A DNA stretch of 60,668 nucleotides from Gammaproteobacteria bacterium 13_2_20CM_66_19 (GCA_001914695.1 MNCZ01000017.1:1-60668); one strand, 5' to 3'; shown: positions 25,180 through 35,093, numbered from the stretch's first letter. Made by a program: numbers and translations. The notes: generated from the letters alone by a model not told the origin.

Positions 25180-28100
25180 ATGTCAAACCCCCAGAACGTG
25201 CGGACGGTCGCCGATTCGCCGGAGGCAGCTCCTGGCGCGACCACCACGTTCGTGCGGGCTGACCCGCGCCCCTCAGCCGAGGGCTACGCGGACCTGCATC
25301 CGCAGCTGCGCGCACAGCTGCGGGAGCTCCAGCTGCGCACCGGCACCGCCACTCCCGACGTCGGGCTGCTGCTGCGCCTGGTGAACGAGCATTACCAGCG
25401 CATCGAGACCGAGCGGCGCGGCATCGCCGAGTCCATGCGCTTGATGGCGGACGAGGCGCGAGCGCTCGAGCACACGGCGCGCGAGCAAGGCTCCGAGCAC
25501 CTGCAGGTCATCCTCGATCACATCAAGGACGTCGTGCTCTCGGTCGAGGAGGACGGCACGCTGCGCACCTTCAATCCCACCGGCGAGCGCGTGTTCGGCT
25601 ATACCGAAGCGGAAGTCGTCGGACAGCGCATCGAGCTGCTGATCCCCGAGATCACCATCGCCGAGAGCGAGACGGTCCCGGAGGCGCTGCAGCGCCTCGC
25701 CGCGAGCACCGGCGACACCGCGCTGGACCTGGCCGGGCGGGAGCTCTGGGCACGGCGCAAGGACGGGGAGAGCTTCCCGGCTGAGATCGCCGTCAGCAAG
25801 GCGCCGCTCGCGCGGCGCGAGATGTTCGTGCTGTGCCTGCGCAATGTCACCGAGCGGCGCGAGTCCGAGCAGGCGATGCGCGAGAGCGCCGCACGCTATC
25901 GCCTCCTGGTCGACCACGCCCCCGAGGCGATCGTGGTGCTGGACGTGGACACCGGGCGCTTCATGGACGCGAACGACAAGGCCCAGAAGCTCTTCGGTCT
26001 CGACCGCGCGAAGCTGCTCGAGGTCGGCCCCGTCACCTTGAGCCCGCCGTACCAGCCCGATGGCGGCGCTTCCGAGCAGCGCGCGCGCGCCTACATCCAG
26101 CAGGCGTTGGAGGGCGAGACGCCGGCCTTCGAGTGGACGCACCTCGACGGGCCCGGACGCGAGATCATCTGCGAGGTGCGCCTCGCGCGGCTGCCGAGCG
26201 GCAAACGCCGGCTGGTGCGCGGCAGCATCGCCGACATCTCCGAGCGCAAGCGCGCCGAGCGCATGGCCAGCGCCGAGCACAGAGTGTTCGAGCAGGTGAC
26301 CCGCAACGCCCCGCTCCCCGAGGTGCTGGCGTCGATCACGCGGCTGGTCGAGTCGGCCGCCCCCGGCACCGCCGCCTCGGTGGCGATGCTGGCCGAGGAC
26401 GGCCACGCCTTCGCCTGCTCGGTGGCGCCGCAGCTTCCGGAGGCGCTGCGCACGGCGCTCGAGCGCTCGAGCATCGGCATCCGCTGCGGCTCCTGCGCGG
26501 CGGCGGTGTACCTCGGGCGCCAGGTGCTGGTGGCCGATCTCGGCAAGGATCCCTTCTGGCTCGAGCACCGCGAGCTCGCCCTCGGCGCGGGGCTGCGCGC
26601 GGCCTGGTCGACACCCATCCAGGCGGCCGGCGGGAAGCTCCTGGGCTCGCTCGGGGTGTACCGTTGCGAGCCGGGACTTCCGACGGCCGGCGAGTCGCAG
26701 ATCATGGCGCGTGCCGCGCAGCTCGCGCGCATCGCGATCGAGCGGCGCCTCGCGGAGGAGGCGCTGCGCGGGAGCGAAGCGAAGTTTCGCGGCCTCTTCG
26801 AGAGCATCGCGGAGGGCGTCTACCAGAGCCGGCGGGACGGGCGGATGATGTCGGTCAACCCGGCCTTCGTCGACATGCTCGGCTACCGCACCGCCGAGGA
26901 GCTGTACGCGCTGCCGAGCGTGGAGGCGCTCTACTGGGATCCCGCCGATCGCGCCGAGTTCGTCCGCCGGGTCGAGTCTGAAGGGGAGATCCGCGCCGCG
27001 GAGTTCCTCATGCGCCGGCGCGACGGGCAGCAGCTCGTGATCCTGGAGAACGCGCGCCTCATGCGCGACGGCGCCGGCCGCATCCTGGGCTACGAGGGCT
27101 CGATCACCAACATCACCGAGCGCAAGCGCGCCGAGCAGGCGATCTTCGCCGAGAAGGAGCGCGCCCAGGTGACGCTGCAGTCGATCGGCGATGCCGTGAT
27201 CAGCACCGACGCCGAGGGACGCATCGAGTACATCAACCCGGTCGCCGAGCGCCTCACGGCCTGGAGCCTCGCGGAGGCTCGTGGCCAGCCGATCGGGACG
27301 GTGCTGAGGCTCGTCAACGAGCTCACCCGCGAGCCCGTCGAGAGCTCCCTCACCGGCGCGCTGGGGCGCGGCGGCGTCGGTGGCCCGACCGATCACTCGG
27401 TGCTCATCACGCGCACCGGAAACGAGGTCGCCATCCAGGAGTCCGCTGCGCCGATCTGCGACCGCGCGGGCCGGGTGATGGGCGCGGTGATGGTGTTCCA
27501 CGACGTCACCAAGGAGCGGCGTCTGAAGCGCGCGCTCGCCTGGCAGGCGGGTCACGACGCGCTCACCGGGCTCATCAACCGGCGCGAGTTCGACAATCGC
27601 CTGCACGCGGCGCTGCTCTCCGCGCAGCGTGGCGAAGGCTCCTACGCGCTGCTGTACATCGATCTCGACCAATTCAAGGTGGTCAACGACACCTGCGGCC
27701 ACCAGGCGGGCGACCGGCTGCTGCGCGATGTGACGGGGCTCCTGCAGAGCCGGGTGCGGGCTTCGGACACCATCGCGCGCCTCGGCGGCGATGAGTTCGG
27801 GGTGTTGCTCGAGGGCTGTACGCTCGAGCAGGCGTGCCGGATCGCCGAGGCCGCGCGTCAGGCGATCCGCGACTTCCGCTTCAACTGGGGCTCGAGCACG
27901 ATGTCGGTGGGTGCGAGCATCGGCATCGTGCAGATCTGCGCCGAGACCGAGAACGTCGCTCACGTCATGAGCGCCGCCGACATCGCCTGTTATGCCGCCA
28001 AGGACGCCGGGCGCAACCGCATTCATGTCTACCAGGCGGACGGCGTCTCCGACCGACACCGCGAGATGAAGTGGGTGGCGCGCGTGACGCGCGCCGCGGA

Positions 28101-28812
28101 CGACAACCGGCTCGAGCTCTTCTTCCAGCCGATCGTCTCGCTCGGCTCACCCGGCAGCCGCGGCTTTCACGAGCTGACCGTGCGGCTGCGCGACGAGGGC
28201 GGGGAGCTGGTGCCGCCCTCCGAGCTCATCCCCGCCGCGGAGCGCTACAACGTCATGTCCGTGCTCGATCGCTGGGTGGTCGGACAGGCGATGACGCGGC
28301 TCGTGGAGCGCCAGCGCCGCGGCCATCCGCTGCCCCTCCTGGCGGTGAAGCTCTCCGGCACTTCCGTGAGCGAGCAGTCGTTCGTGGATTTCGTTCTGCA
28401 CGGCCTCGCGGACCCGGCGATCGCCGCCGCGCTGTGCTTCGAGATCACCGAGACCGCCGCCGTCAACAGCGTCTCGAACGCCCGCTATCTCATGGGCGAG
28501 CTCAGGCGGCGCGGCTGCAAATTCGCGCTCGGTGACTTCGGCACGGGCGTGTCCTCGTTCGTGTACCTGAAGACGCTCCCGGTGGATTTCCTCAAGATCG
28601 ACCGCCAGTTCATCAGTCACATCGCGGACGATCCGGTCAACCGCAGCATGGTCGAGGCCATCGGCAAGGTCGGCCGGGCGCTAGGGATCGCCACCATCGC
28701 CGAATGCGTGGAGACCGAGACGGTGCTCGCGGAGCTCAAGCGCATCGGCGTCGACTTCGCGCAGGGAATCTTTCTCGCGCATCCGCTGCCGATCGCGCAG
28801 CTGCCGAAGTAG
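25180..28812 (+). CDS. PAS-PAS-GAF-PAS-PAS-GGDEF-EAL signalling protein with degenerate EAL domain
   Basis: Cytoplasmic sensor of 1210 residues without membrane helices. Domains in order: helical N-terminus, PAS (about 105-225), PAS (230-355), GAF (about 365-520), PAS (530-650), PAS (655-785), GGDEF (about 790-950) and EAL (970-1205). The GGDEF active site is intact (RLGGDEFGVLLE), so cyclic-di-GMP synthesis is likely. The EAL domain looks inactive: the usual Asn of the NLS motif is Lys (AVKLSG) and the first Asp of DDFGTG is Gly (LGDFGTG); the EAL tripeptide is ELT, keeping Glu. Cys residues in the GAF domain (IRCGSCAA) might bind a ligand. It is probably a diguanylate cyclase with an EAL-derived regulatory end. 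Confidence 0.9.
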   Translation: MSNPQNVRTVADSPEAAPGATTTFVRADPRPSAEGYADLHPQLRAQLRELQLRTGTATPDVGLLLRLVNEHYQRIETERRGIAESMRLMADEARALEHTAREQGSEHLQVILDHIKDVVLSVEEDGTLRTFNPTGERVFGYTEAEVVGQRIELLIPEITIAESETVPEALQRLAASTGDTALDLAGRELWARRKDGESFPAEIAVSKAPLARREMFVLCLRNVTERRESEQAMRESAARYRLLVDHAPEAIVVLDVDTGRFMDANDKAQKLFGLDRAKLLEVGPVTLSPPYQPDGGASEQRARAYIQQALEGETPAFEWTHLDGPGREIICEVRLARLPSGKRRLVRGSIADISERKRAERMASAEHRVFEQVTRNAPLPEVLASITRLVESAAPGTAASVAMLAEDGHAFACSVAPQLPEALRTALERSSIGIRCGSCAAAVYLGRQVLVADLGKDPFWLEHRELALGAGLRAAWSTPIQAAGGKLLGSLGVYRCEPGLPTAGESQIMARAAQLARIAIERRLAEEALRGSEAKFRGLFESIAEGVYQSRRDGRMMSVNPAFVDMLGYRTAEELYALPSVEALYWDPADRAEFVRRVESEGEIRAAEFLMRRRDGQQLVILENARLMRDGAGRILGYEGSITNITERKRAEQAIFAEKERAQVTLQSIGDAVISTDAEGRIEYINPVAERLTAWSLAEARGQPIGTVLRLVNELTREPVESSLTGALGRGGVGGPTDHSVLITRTGNEVAIQESAAPICDRAGRVMGAVMVFHDVTKERRLKRALAWQAGHDALTGLINRREFDNRLHAALLSAQRGEGSYALLYIDLDQFKVVNDTCGHQAGDRLLRDVTGLLQSRVRASDTIARLGGDEFGVLLEGCTLEQACRIAEAARQAIRDFRFNWGSSTMSVGASIGIVQICAETENVAHVMSAADIACYAAKDAGRNRIHVYQADGVSDRHREMKWVARVTRAADDNRLELFFQPIVSLGSPGSRGFHELTVRLRDEGGELVPPSELIPAAERYNVMSVLDRWVVGQAMTRLVERQRRGHPLPLLAVKLSGTSVSEQSFVDFVLHGLADPAIAAALCFEITETAAVNSVSNARYLMGELRRRGCKFALGDFGTGVSSFVYLKTLPVDFLKIDRQFISHIADDPVNRSMVEAIGKVGRALGIATIAECVETETVLAELKRIGVDFAQGIFLAHPLPIAQLPK

Positions 28813-28820
28813 GCGCGGCG

Positions 28821-28837
28821 CGGGGAACGGCTCCCCG
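28821..28837. terminator. Hairpin downstream of the GGDEF/EAL gene
   Basis: A CGGGGA/TCCCCG stem with a 5-nt loop begins 9 bp after the stop codon and is followed by a second G/C-rich symmetric stretch. No T-run follows, so it is at best a weak intrinsic terminator. The rest of the 146-bp gap before the peptidase gene holds nothing else I can identify. Confidence 0.35.
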
Positions 28838-28958
28838 GGCCCCCGCGGCACGGCCGGCGAGCTGCCGCAAACGACCCCACGCGCTGTCCGACTGTGCATG
28901 GTGCGCTCGCGGGCCCATGCGTAGAATGCGCGCTCCTTCGCTGCCAGGGAATTCATAG

Positions 28959-30464
28959 GTGGACCACGCTCTTCACACGCCGGACGCGCGGCGTCGCCGG
29001 CGCCGCGCGATCGGCTGCCTCCTGTCTCTCAACGCCGCTGCGATCGGCGCACCCGCTTTCGTGTCCGTCGCGGCGCCGGCCCCGCCGCCGGGCGAGTCCC
29101 CCGAGGTCGTGGCGACGCGGCTGCGCGATGCGGCGCTCGCCGGCCATACACTCGCCTACGAGTGGGTGGGCGAGCTCACCACGCGCTTCGGTCCGCGTCC
29201 GGCGGGCTCGACGAACGAGCATCAGGCCGCCGAGTGGGCGGCCGCGCGCTTTCGCGAGCTCGGCTTCGAGAATGTGGCGGTGCAGAGCTTCCCCGTAACC
29301 GCCTGGGTCCGCGGCACCGAGAGCGGTGAGATCACCTCCCCGAGCGTGCAGCCGCTCGTGATCGCCGCGCTCGGCGAGTCCCCGCCGACGCCGCTCGCGG
29401 GCCTCGAGGGCGAGGTCGCCCTCTTCCCGAGCTTCGATGCGCTCAAGGCCGCGCCGCCGGGTTCGCTCGCGGGCAAGGTCGCGATGGTGACGCGTCGGAT
29501 GGTGCGAACGCAGGACGGGGCGGGTTACGGCGCGGCGGTGGTGGCGCGCGCCGACGGGCCGGGCGAGGCGGAACGGCGCGGCGCGCTCGCGTTTCTCGTG
29601 CGCTCGGTGGGCACCGACAGCCACCGCCTGGCGCACACCGGCGCGACGCGCTACGTCGGCGGGCGGGTGCCGGTCCCCTCGTTTGCGCTCAGCAACCCCG
29701 ACGCCGACCAGATCGAGCGCTTGGCGTCTCTCGGAAAGCCGGTGCGCGTGCGGCTCTTCTCGAGCGCCTCTTACGTCCAGGATGCTCGTTCGCAGAATGT
29801 CATCGCCGAGGTGCGCGGCCGCGAGCGGCCGGAGGAGATCGTCCTCCTTGGCGCGCACATGGACAGCTGGGACCAGGGCACGGGCGCTATCGACGACGGC
29901 ACCGGCATGGCCATCATCGTCGCGGCGGCGAAGCTCATCCGCGATGTCCCGCATCGGCCGCGCCGTACGGTGCGCGTGGTGCTGTTCGGCTCGGAGGAGG
30001 TCACCCAGCCGGCGCCGCCTGGAGGCGCCTTCGGCGGCCACGCCTACGTCGACGGGCACCGGTCGGAGCTCGCGACACACGTGCTCGCGGGCGAGAGTGA
30101 CACGGGTGCCGACCGGGTCTATCGCGTGGGGCTGCCTCAGGCCGTCTTGGCTAGCGACTTCGCGCGGACGGCGTTGCGCGTGCTGATGCCGGTCGGCGTG
30201 ATCGGCGCCGCCTACCCGCCGACCGAGGCCGGGACCGACGTCGGCCCGTCGGTGGAGGCGGGAGTTCCCTCCTTCACGCTCAGCCAGGACGCGAGCCGCT
30301 ACTTCGAGATCCATCACACCCCCGACGACACGCTCGACAAGATCGACAGGTCGCAACTCGACCAGAACGTCGCCGCGTGGGCGGCGCTCGTGTGGCTCGC
30401 GGCCGACAGCGATGTCGACTTCCGCGCCCGGCCCGGGACGGCGCCGCGGGAGCCGCTGAGGTAA
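28959..30464 (+). CDS. M28-family metallopeptidase (carboxypeptidase Q/aminopeptidase type)
   Basis: Exported zinc aminopeptidase or carboxypeptidase of 501 residues. The N-terminus (RRRRRRAIGCLLSLNAAAIG, then an Ala/Pro stretch) looks like a signal peptide with a strongly basic start. Metal ligands of the M28 fold are all visible: His and Asp in LGAHMDSWDQG, Asp in AIDDGTG, the Glu pair in FGSEEV, Asp in GESDTGA and His in IHHTPDD. A protease-associated domain appears to be inserted around residues 140-250. The GTG start at 28959 is assumed. The gene is followed after 10 bp by an enoyl-CoA hydratase gene, with no obvious functional link. Confidence 0.88.
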   Translation: MDHALHTPDARRRRRRAIGCLLSLNAAAIGAPAFVSVAAPAPPPGESPEVVATRLRDAALAGHTLAYEWVGELTTRFGPRPAGSTNEHQAAEWAAARFRELGFENVAVQSFPVTAWVRGTESGEITSPSVQPLVIAALGESPPTPLAGLEGEVALFPSFDALKAAPPGSLAGKVAMVTRRMVRTQDGAGYGAAVVARADGPGEAERRGALAFLVRSVGTDSHRLAHTGATRYVGGRVPVPSFALSNPDADQIERLASLGKPVRVRLFSSASYVQDARSQNVIAEVRGRERPEEIVLLGAHMDSWDQGTGAIDDGTGMAIIVAAAKLIRDVPHRPRRTVRVVLFGSEEVTQPAPPGGAFGGHAYVDGHRSELATHVLAGESDTGADRVYRVGLPQAVLASDFARTALRVLMPVGVIGAAYPPTEAGTDVGPSVEAGVPSFTLSQDASRYFEIHHTPDDTLDKIDRSQLDQNVAAWAALVWLAADSDVDFRARPGTAPREPLR

Positions 30465-30474
30465 GCTCCGTCGC

Positions 30475-31230
30475 ATGAGCGACCCGCTGCTCACCTCAAG
30501 CGCCGATGGCGTCCGGGAGATGCGCCTCAATCGTCCCGAGAAGCGCAACGCCATCACCTACGCCATGTACGAGGCGCTCTATCGCGGCCTCACCGGGGCG
30601 CAGGCGGACGAGACGGTGCGGGTAGTGCTGCTCACGGGCGAGGGGGCCGGGTTCTGTGCTGGAAACGACCTCAATGATTTTCTGAACGGGCCGGAGTTCA
30701 GCAGCGAGCACCCGGTGATGGGGTTTCTGCACACCCTGGCGACGTTCGGGAAGCCGCTGGTGGCGGGGGTGCACGGGCAGGCGGTCGGCATCGGCGTCAC
30801 CATGCTGCTGCATTGCGACCTCATCGTCGCCTCACGCACCGCGCAGCTGTCGATGCCGTTCGTCAAGCTGGGACTGGTGCCGGAAGCCGCGAGCTCGCTG
30901 CTGTTGCCGCGGCTCGTGGGCCCGCAGCGGGCCGCGGAGCTCCTCCTCCTCGGAGAGCCCTTCGATGCCGCCACGGCCTTCAGTCTCGGGCTCGTCAATC
31001 GCGTGGTCGAGGACGCGTCGCTCCTTTCCGAGGCCCGGAAGCTCGCGCTCGAGGTGGCGCGGCAGCCGCAGGGTGCGCTCCTCGAGACGCGTCGCCTGCT
31101 GCGCGGCGAGCCTGATCAGATCCGGGCGCGGATCGACGCGGAGGCGCGCATCTTCGGCGCGCAGCTGCGCTCGGAGGAGTTTCGAACGGCCATCAGCGCC
31201 TTCCTCGCCCGGGGACGCGCGGCCCCGTAG
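30475..31230 (+). CDS. Enoyl-CoA hydratase/isomerase family protein
   Basis: Crotonase-fold protein of 251 residues acting on acyl-CoA thioesters. The CoA-binding and oxyanion-hole segments are NRPEKRNAIT, GAGFCAGNDLNDF and GVHGQAVGIGVTML. The position that carries the first catalytic Glu in hydratases is not Glu here, while the later region has FVKLGLVPEAASS, a pattern closer to delta3,delta2-enoyl-CoA isomerases, which keep only the second Glu. It starts 10 bp after the peptidase gene and precedes the PaaY-like gene by 27 bp in the same direction; with PaaY this suggests a link to phenylacetyl-CoA-like or fatty acid catabolism, as an inference. Confidence 0.85.
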   Translation: MSDPLLTSSADGVREMRLNRPEKRNAITYAMYEALYRGLTGAQADETVRVVLLTGEGAGFCAGNDLNDFLNGPEFSSEHPVMGFLHTLATFGKPLVAGVHGQAVGIGVTMLLHCDLIVASRTAQLSMPFVKLGLVPEAASSLLLPRLVGPQRAAELLLLGEPFDAATAFSLGLVNRVVEDASLLSEARKLALEVARQPQGALLETRRLLRGEPDQIRARIDAEARIFGAQLRSEEFRTAISAFLARGRAAP

Positions 31231-31257
31231 GCACGGCCGCCGGAGGGAAGAAAAACG

Positions 31258-31860
31258 ATGCCGGCGTACAGTCTGGAAGGCCTCGTTCCGGTCGTCGACC
31301 CGACGGCGTTCGTGCACCCGCAGGCGGTGCTCATCGGCGATTGCCTGGTAGGAGCGGGCTGCTATGTCGGCCCCGGCGCGACGCTCCGGGGCGACTTCGG
31401 GCGCATCATCCTCGGCCCGGGCTCGAACGTGCAGGACGGCTGCGTGCTGCACTCCTTTCCCGGCAGGCAGACGCGGCTCGAAGAGGACGCGCACATCGGC
31501 CACGGGGCGGTCCTTCACGGGTGCACCATACGCCGCGGCGTGCTCGTCGGCATCGGCGCGATCGTCATGGACGACGCGGTGGTGGAGGAGGAGGCTTTTG
31601 TTGGCGCCGCGAGCTTCGTCCCCGCGGGCTTCGTCGTGCCGGCCCGGACGCTCGTGCTGGGCGTGCCGGCGCGGGTCGTGCGCGACCTCAAGCCCGAGGA
31701 GCTCGCGTGGAAGGTGGCGGGGACACGCGAGTATCAGGAGCTCGCGGTGCGCTGCCGCGCGAGTCTCAAGGAATGTGCGCCACTCGGTGCGCCCGCGGCT
31801 GACCGCCCGACGATGGGCGCCACCGGCACCGTGCCGCTGCATACCATCGAGCGCAAGTGA
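31258..31860 (+). CDS. Gamma-carbonic-anhydrase-like hexapeptide protein, PaaY-like
   Basis: Left-handed beta-helix protein of 200 residues in the gamma-carbonic-anhydrase/PaaY family. The hexapeptide repeat runs from about [16 protein letters not shown] to [11 protein letters not shown]. Metal-binding His positions are present ([17 protein letters not shown]), as is the family Arg/Asp pair in LRGDFGRI. The C-terminal extension, [20 protein letters not shown], is typical of PaaY, which has thioesterase activity in phenylacetate catabolism. A GGAGGGAAG stretch precedes ATG 31258. No other paa gene is in the window, so a general role in hydrolysing stalled CoA esters is as likely. Confidence 0.82.
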   Translation: MPAYSLEGLVPVVDPTAFVHPQAVLIGDCLVGAGCYVGPGATLRGDFGRIILGPGSNVQDGCVLHSFPGRQTRLEEDAHIGHGAVLHGCTIRRGVLVGIGAIVMDDAVVEEEAFVGAASFVPAGFVVPARTLVLGVPARVVRDLKPEELAWKVAGTREYQELAVRCRASLKECAPLGAPAADRPTMGATGTVPLHTIERK

Positions 31861-31913
31861 GACGCGGAGCGCGCCTGCGGCGCGCGCGGCGCGCGCCCCC
31901 GACGCGCGGGACG

Positions 31914-32258
31914 TCAGTCCGGCACCGGGGGATCGGCGGCATCGGGGTTGATCACCCCGAAGAGCGCCGGGATGCGGGAGTAGAAGAGTCGTACCTTCGC
32001 CTCACTGAGCAGCGCGAGGAGCCTGTTGGCTTCCTCCTCGGTGACGATGAACTCCACCTCGACGGTGAGCGTACCGGCGAGCTCGAAGAAATGACTCTCG
32101 TGCAGCACGTGGTGGCGTCCGAAGCCGGCCATGGCGCGGAACGCGGAGCCGCCGCGGATGCCGAGCTCATTAGCTCTCTCGAGCAGCCACTCCCACACCA
32201 GCCGCCCGTGATGGCGCTGACCTTCGTGAACGTAGAACCGCAGCAGTGAGCCCTGCAT
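31914..32258 (-). CDS. DUF190 protein
   Basis: A 114-residue cytoplasmic protein of the DUF190 family, recognisable by LRFYVHEGQRHHGRLVWEWLL, GIRGGSAFRAMAGFG and the beta strand VEVEFIVTEEEANRLL. The fold resembles GlnK/PII-like ferredoxin folds. It is commonly encoded next to crcB, as here (31 bp downstream on the same strand), and is therefore thought to assist or regulate fluoride export; this is guilt by association. AGGGGGAG lies 4 bp upstream of ATG 32258, supporting the start. Confidence 0.85.
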   Translation of the reverse strand: MQGSLLRFYVHEGQRHHGRLVWEWLLERANELGIRGGSAFRAMAGFGRHHVLHESHFFELAGTLTVEVEFIVTEEEANRLLALLSEAKVRLFYSRIPALFGVINPDAADPPVPD

Positions 32259-32289
32259 GGGGAAGCTCCCCCTAGTTGACCGCGGTCGG

Positions 32290-32670
32290 TCAGCCGCGGA
32301 TCCAGACGACGGTGCCGATGCCGGCGAACGTCATGACGATCGAGCCGATGAGGTGCGCGCCCGCCGCGCCGAGGGCCCACGGTGCCCGTCCCTGCTGCAT
32401 GAGCGTCACGACTTCCGCCGAGAACGTGGAGAACGTCGTGAGTCCCCCGCAAAAGCCGGTGATGACGAACAAGCGCCATTCGGGCGCGAGCGCCGAGTAA
32501 GTCCCGAAGAAGGCCACCGCCATCCCGACCACGTAGCCGCCGATCAGGTTGGCGGCCAGCGTCCCCGGCGGAATGGCGGGAAGGTACGCATTCAGCTTCA
32601 GCCCCAACCACCACCGCAGGAGCGCCCCGAGTGCGCCGCCTAAACCGATGGCGAGGATCGCTTTCCACAT
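32290..32670 (-). CDS. crcB: Fluoride exporter CrcB (Fluc channel)
   Basis: Inner-membrane fluoride channel of 126 residues with four transmembrane helices. Diagnostic motifs are [11 protein letters not shown] in helix 1, the break in helix 3 [13 protein letters not shown] (phenylalanine box and central sodium site) and the Asn of NLIGGYVVG. The protein works as a dual-topology dimer. ATG 32670 gives the normal length; the longer frame adds a non-membrane extension. AGAAGG is about 11 bp upstream. The 97-bp gap to the divergent DUF885 gene shows no fluoride riboswitch that I can recognise. Confidence 0.92.
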   Translation of the reverse strand: MWKAILAIGLGGALGALLRWWLGLKLNAYLPAIPPGTLAANLIGGYVVGMAVAFFGTYSALAPEWRLFVITGFCGGLTTFSTFSAEVVTLMQQGRAPWALGAAGAHLIGSIVMTFAGIGTVVWIRG

Positions 32671-32767
32671 GAGGAGGCCTTCTACCCCAGGACGCGAGCG
32701 CCGCGCAACGGTTCGAGTATGCTCACGCCCTCGTACGTTCGCTCGCGCCGGGCGTGGAGAGAACACG

Positions 32768-34525
32768 ATGCGCACCGCGCTGGTACCCGCACTGAGCGCC
32801 GCCCTCATCGCCGCAGCGCTCGCCGCCTGCTCGCAGCAGTCCCGGCAGAACGCCGCTGACGAGCGGCTGCGGGCCATCTACACCAGCGAGTGGAAATGGC
32901 GCACCGATCAGCTGCCGGACACCGAGGACAGTTCCCGCCCCGTGGCCGATCGCCTGCCGAAAGTGGACCCGGCGACCCAGGAGATGCGGCTCAGATACTG
33001 GGAAGACGTGCTGCATAGGCTCGACGCCATTCCGCGGGCGGGCCTCTCGGCAAAGGAGCAGGTCAACTACGACGTCTACCGCGCGCAGATCGCGACGCTG
33101 ATCGCGAACCAGCGCTTCCGCGACTTCGAGATGCCGGCAAATTCCGACACCACGTTCTGGACCGATCTCGGCTACACCGCGCGCCGGCCGTTCCGCCACC
33201 GGGTGGACTACGAGCACTGGATCGCGCAGATGCGCGATGTCCCGCGCTACTTCCACGAGCAGATGGACGAGATGCGCGCCGGGATGAAGCGCGGGTTCAC
33301 TCCGCCGCGCATCACGATGGCGGGACGGGACGGCTCCATCACCGCGGTCACGGACGCGGCCCCCGAGCCGAGTCTCTTCTACGCCCCCTTCAAGGACATG
33401 CCGGGCGTACCCGCCGCGAGGCAGGCGACACTGCGCGCCGAGGCCGTGAAGACCATCCGCGAGGTGGTGCAGCCGGCGTATGTGGAGCTGCTGAAGTTCA
33501 TGCGCACCGAGTACGTGCCCGGGATGCGCACGACGCTCGCGGCCGCGGACCTCCCGGACGGGCGCAACTACTACCGCGCCAAGATCCGCGAGTTCACGAC
33601 CCTCGACATGGATCCCGACGAAATCCACCGGCTCGGCGTCGCCGAAGTGGGGCGGCTGCACGAGGCGATGCTCGCGACCATGCGCGAGACCGGCTTCAGC
33701 GGCGATTTCGCGGCGTTCCTCAAGTTTCTGCGCACCGATCCGCGCTTCTACGCCCGTTCGCCCGAGGAGCTCTTGATGCGGGCGGCGTGGATCGCCAAGC
33801 GCTTCGATGGCAAGGCGGGGCAGTTCTTCGGCTACCTGCCGCGCGCGCGCTTCGCCATCAAGCCGGTGCCCGAGGACCTCGCGGCGTTCTACACGGCGGG
33901 ACGCGGGGGACCGGGCGTCTACCTTCTCAACACCTATGACCTCCCGAGCCGCCCGCTGTACAACCTCACCGCGCTCACGCTGCACGAGTCGGCGCCCGGG
34001 CACGCCTTTCAGATGCCGATTGCCATGGAGCACAAGGATCAGCCGATGTTCCGCCAGCTCACCTATATCTCGGCCTACGGCGAGGGCTGGGCGCTCTACT
34101 GCGAGCAGCTCGGTCTCGAGATGGGGATGTACGAGAGCGCTTACGAGCGCTTCGGCATGCTCGGCTACCAGATCTGGCGCGCCGCGCGGCTGGTGGTCGA
34201 CACCGGCGTCCATGCACAGGGCTGGACGCGCGAGCAGGCGATGGATTACCTCAAGCAGTACACCGCGCTCCCCGAGCACGAGATCGCCACCGAGGTGGAC
34301 CGATATATCGCCTGGCCGGGCCAGGCGCTTTCCTACTACCTCGGCGAGCGGACCCTGCTCGAGGCGCGCTCGCGCGCCGAGAAAGCCCTCGGCGACCGCT
34401 TCAACGTGCGCGCGTTTCACGATGCGGTGCTCGAGCTCGGATCCGTGCCCTTGCCGGTGCTCGAGACGCAGATCGACCGCTTCATCGCCGGCGGCGGCCG
34501 CGGGCCCTACCCGGACATGGAGTAG
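32768..34525 (+). CDS. DUF885 putative metallopeptidase, lipoprotein
   Basis: Exported DUF885 protein of 585 residues. It begins with a lipoprotein signal peptide ([21 protein letters not shown]), so it is probably anchored to the outer membrane (Ser at +2? the sequence is CSQQ). The putative zinc site is HESAPGH, followed about 40 residues later by [13 protein letters not shown]; both are hallmarks of the family, which is related to M32/M3-type gluzincins. The C-terminal helical part contains [18 protein letters not shown] 32768 has GGAGAG 7 bp upstream. Substrates of this family are poorly known. It stands alone, divergent from crcB. Confidence 0.85.
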   Translation: MRTALVPALSAALIAAALAACSQQSRQNAADERLRAIYTSEWKWRTDQLPDTEDSSRPVADRLPKVDPATQEMRLRYWEDVLHRLDAIPRAGLSAKEQVNYDVYRAQIATLIANQRFRDFEMPANSDTTFWTDLGYTARRPFRHRVDYEHWIAQMRDVPRYFHEQMDEMRAGMKRGFTPPRITMAGRDGSITAVTDAAPEPSLFYAPFKDMPGVPAARQATLRAEAVKTIREVVQPAYVELLKFMRTEYVPGMRTTLAAADLPDGRNYYRAKIREFTTLDMDPDEIHRLGVAEVGRLHEAMLATMRETGFSGDFAAFLKFLRTDPRFYARSPEELLMRAAWIAKRFDGKAGQFFGYLPRARFAIKPVPEDLAAFYTAGRGGPGVYLLNTYDLPSRPLYNLTALTLHESAPGHAFQMPIAMEHKDQPMFRQLTYISAYGEGWALYCEQLGLEMGMYESAYERFGMLGYQIWRAARLVVDTGVHAQGWTREQAMDYLKQYTALPEHEIATEVDRYIAWPGQALSYYLGERTLLEARSRAEKALGDRFNVRAFHDAVLELGSVPLPVLETQIDRFIAGGGRGPYPDME

Positions 34526-34539
34526 AGGACCTGCAGTAG

Positions 34540-34565
34540 AGAGGCTGACGTGAGAGGCTGACGTG
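34540..34565. repeat. Two tandem 13-bp repeats after the DUF885 gene
   Basis: AGAGGCTGACGTG occurs twice without interruption in the 105-bp gap between the DUF885 and PsiF genes. Nothing else is recognisable there; it is probably a recent slippage duplication. Confidence 0.75.
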
Positions 34566-34630
34566 GAGTCGAACGCCGCGAAGGGGTTACCATGCGCCGT
34601 TCACTCCCCCTCTCGCAAAAGGAGTTTGTC

Positions 34631-35008
34631 ATGAGACGTTCGACGTGGTTCGTGGTGATCGGCGCGGCGCTCGCGCTCCTTGCCGGGCAGGCCGCCTTCG
34701 CTCAGGCTTCGCAGCCGAGCAGCCAGCAGGAAAAGATGACGACCTGCAGTGCGGATGCGAAGGCGAAGGGACTGATGGGCGCCGAGCGCAAGGCGTTCAT
34801 GAAGAATTGTCTCTCCGAGAAGGGCGCGGAGGCCACAGCAGGCGCCATCACCAGCGCGACCGGTACCTCGGGCTCGGCCGCCCCGAGGGCCAATAGCCAA
34901 ACGGAGAAGATGAAGAGCTGCAACGCGGACGCCAAGACCAAGGGACTGAAGGGTACCGAGCGCAAGGCGTTCATGAAGAGCTGCCTGAGCGGCAGCGCAG
35001 CTCACTAG
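34631..35008 (+). CDS. PsiF-repeat periplasmic protein
   Basis: Small exported protein of 125 residues. A signal peptide (MRRSTWFVVIGAALALLAGQ, cleavage near AFAQA) is followed by two PsiF repeats, each about 35 residues and nearly identical in wording: EKMTTCSADAKAKGLMGAER with AFMKNCLS, and EKMKSCNADAKTKGLKGTER with AFMKSCLS. Each repeat has two Cys likely to form a disulfide. PsiF of E. coli is phosphate-starvation inducible; its function is unknown. ATG 34631 is chosen because AAGGAG lies 8 bp upstream and the signal peptide starts there. Confidence 0.88.
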   Translation: MRRSTWFVVIGAALALLAGQAAFAQASQPSSQQEKMTTCSADAKAKGLMGAERKAFMKNCLSEKGAEATAGAITSATGTSGSAAPRANSQTEKMKSCNADAKTKGLKGTERKAFMKSCLSGSAAH

Positions 35009-35093
35009 CAGCGCCCGCCGAACCCGGCGACACCTGCTCCGCGCGCGCGCTCGGACCGCGAGCCAACGGTGCCGCCGGATTTCGGCCGAGAGC

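Noticed and set aside
25178-25185. Additional TTATGTCA motif at the start of the GGDEF/EAL gene
   Set aside because: It includes the start codon itself and occurs singly, so it is best explained by coding constraints.
25273-28059. 928-codon open frame on the minus strand opposite the GGDEF/EAL gene
   Set aside because: Composition-driven antisense frame in high-G+C DNA; the translated product is Arg/Ala/Gly/His-rich without domains, while the plus strand encodes recognisable PAS, GAF, GGDEF and EAL domains.
32671-32767. Fluoride riboswitch upstream of crcB
   Set aside because: The 97-bp gap to the divergent gene shows no recognisable conserved core or pseudoknot of that riboswitch.
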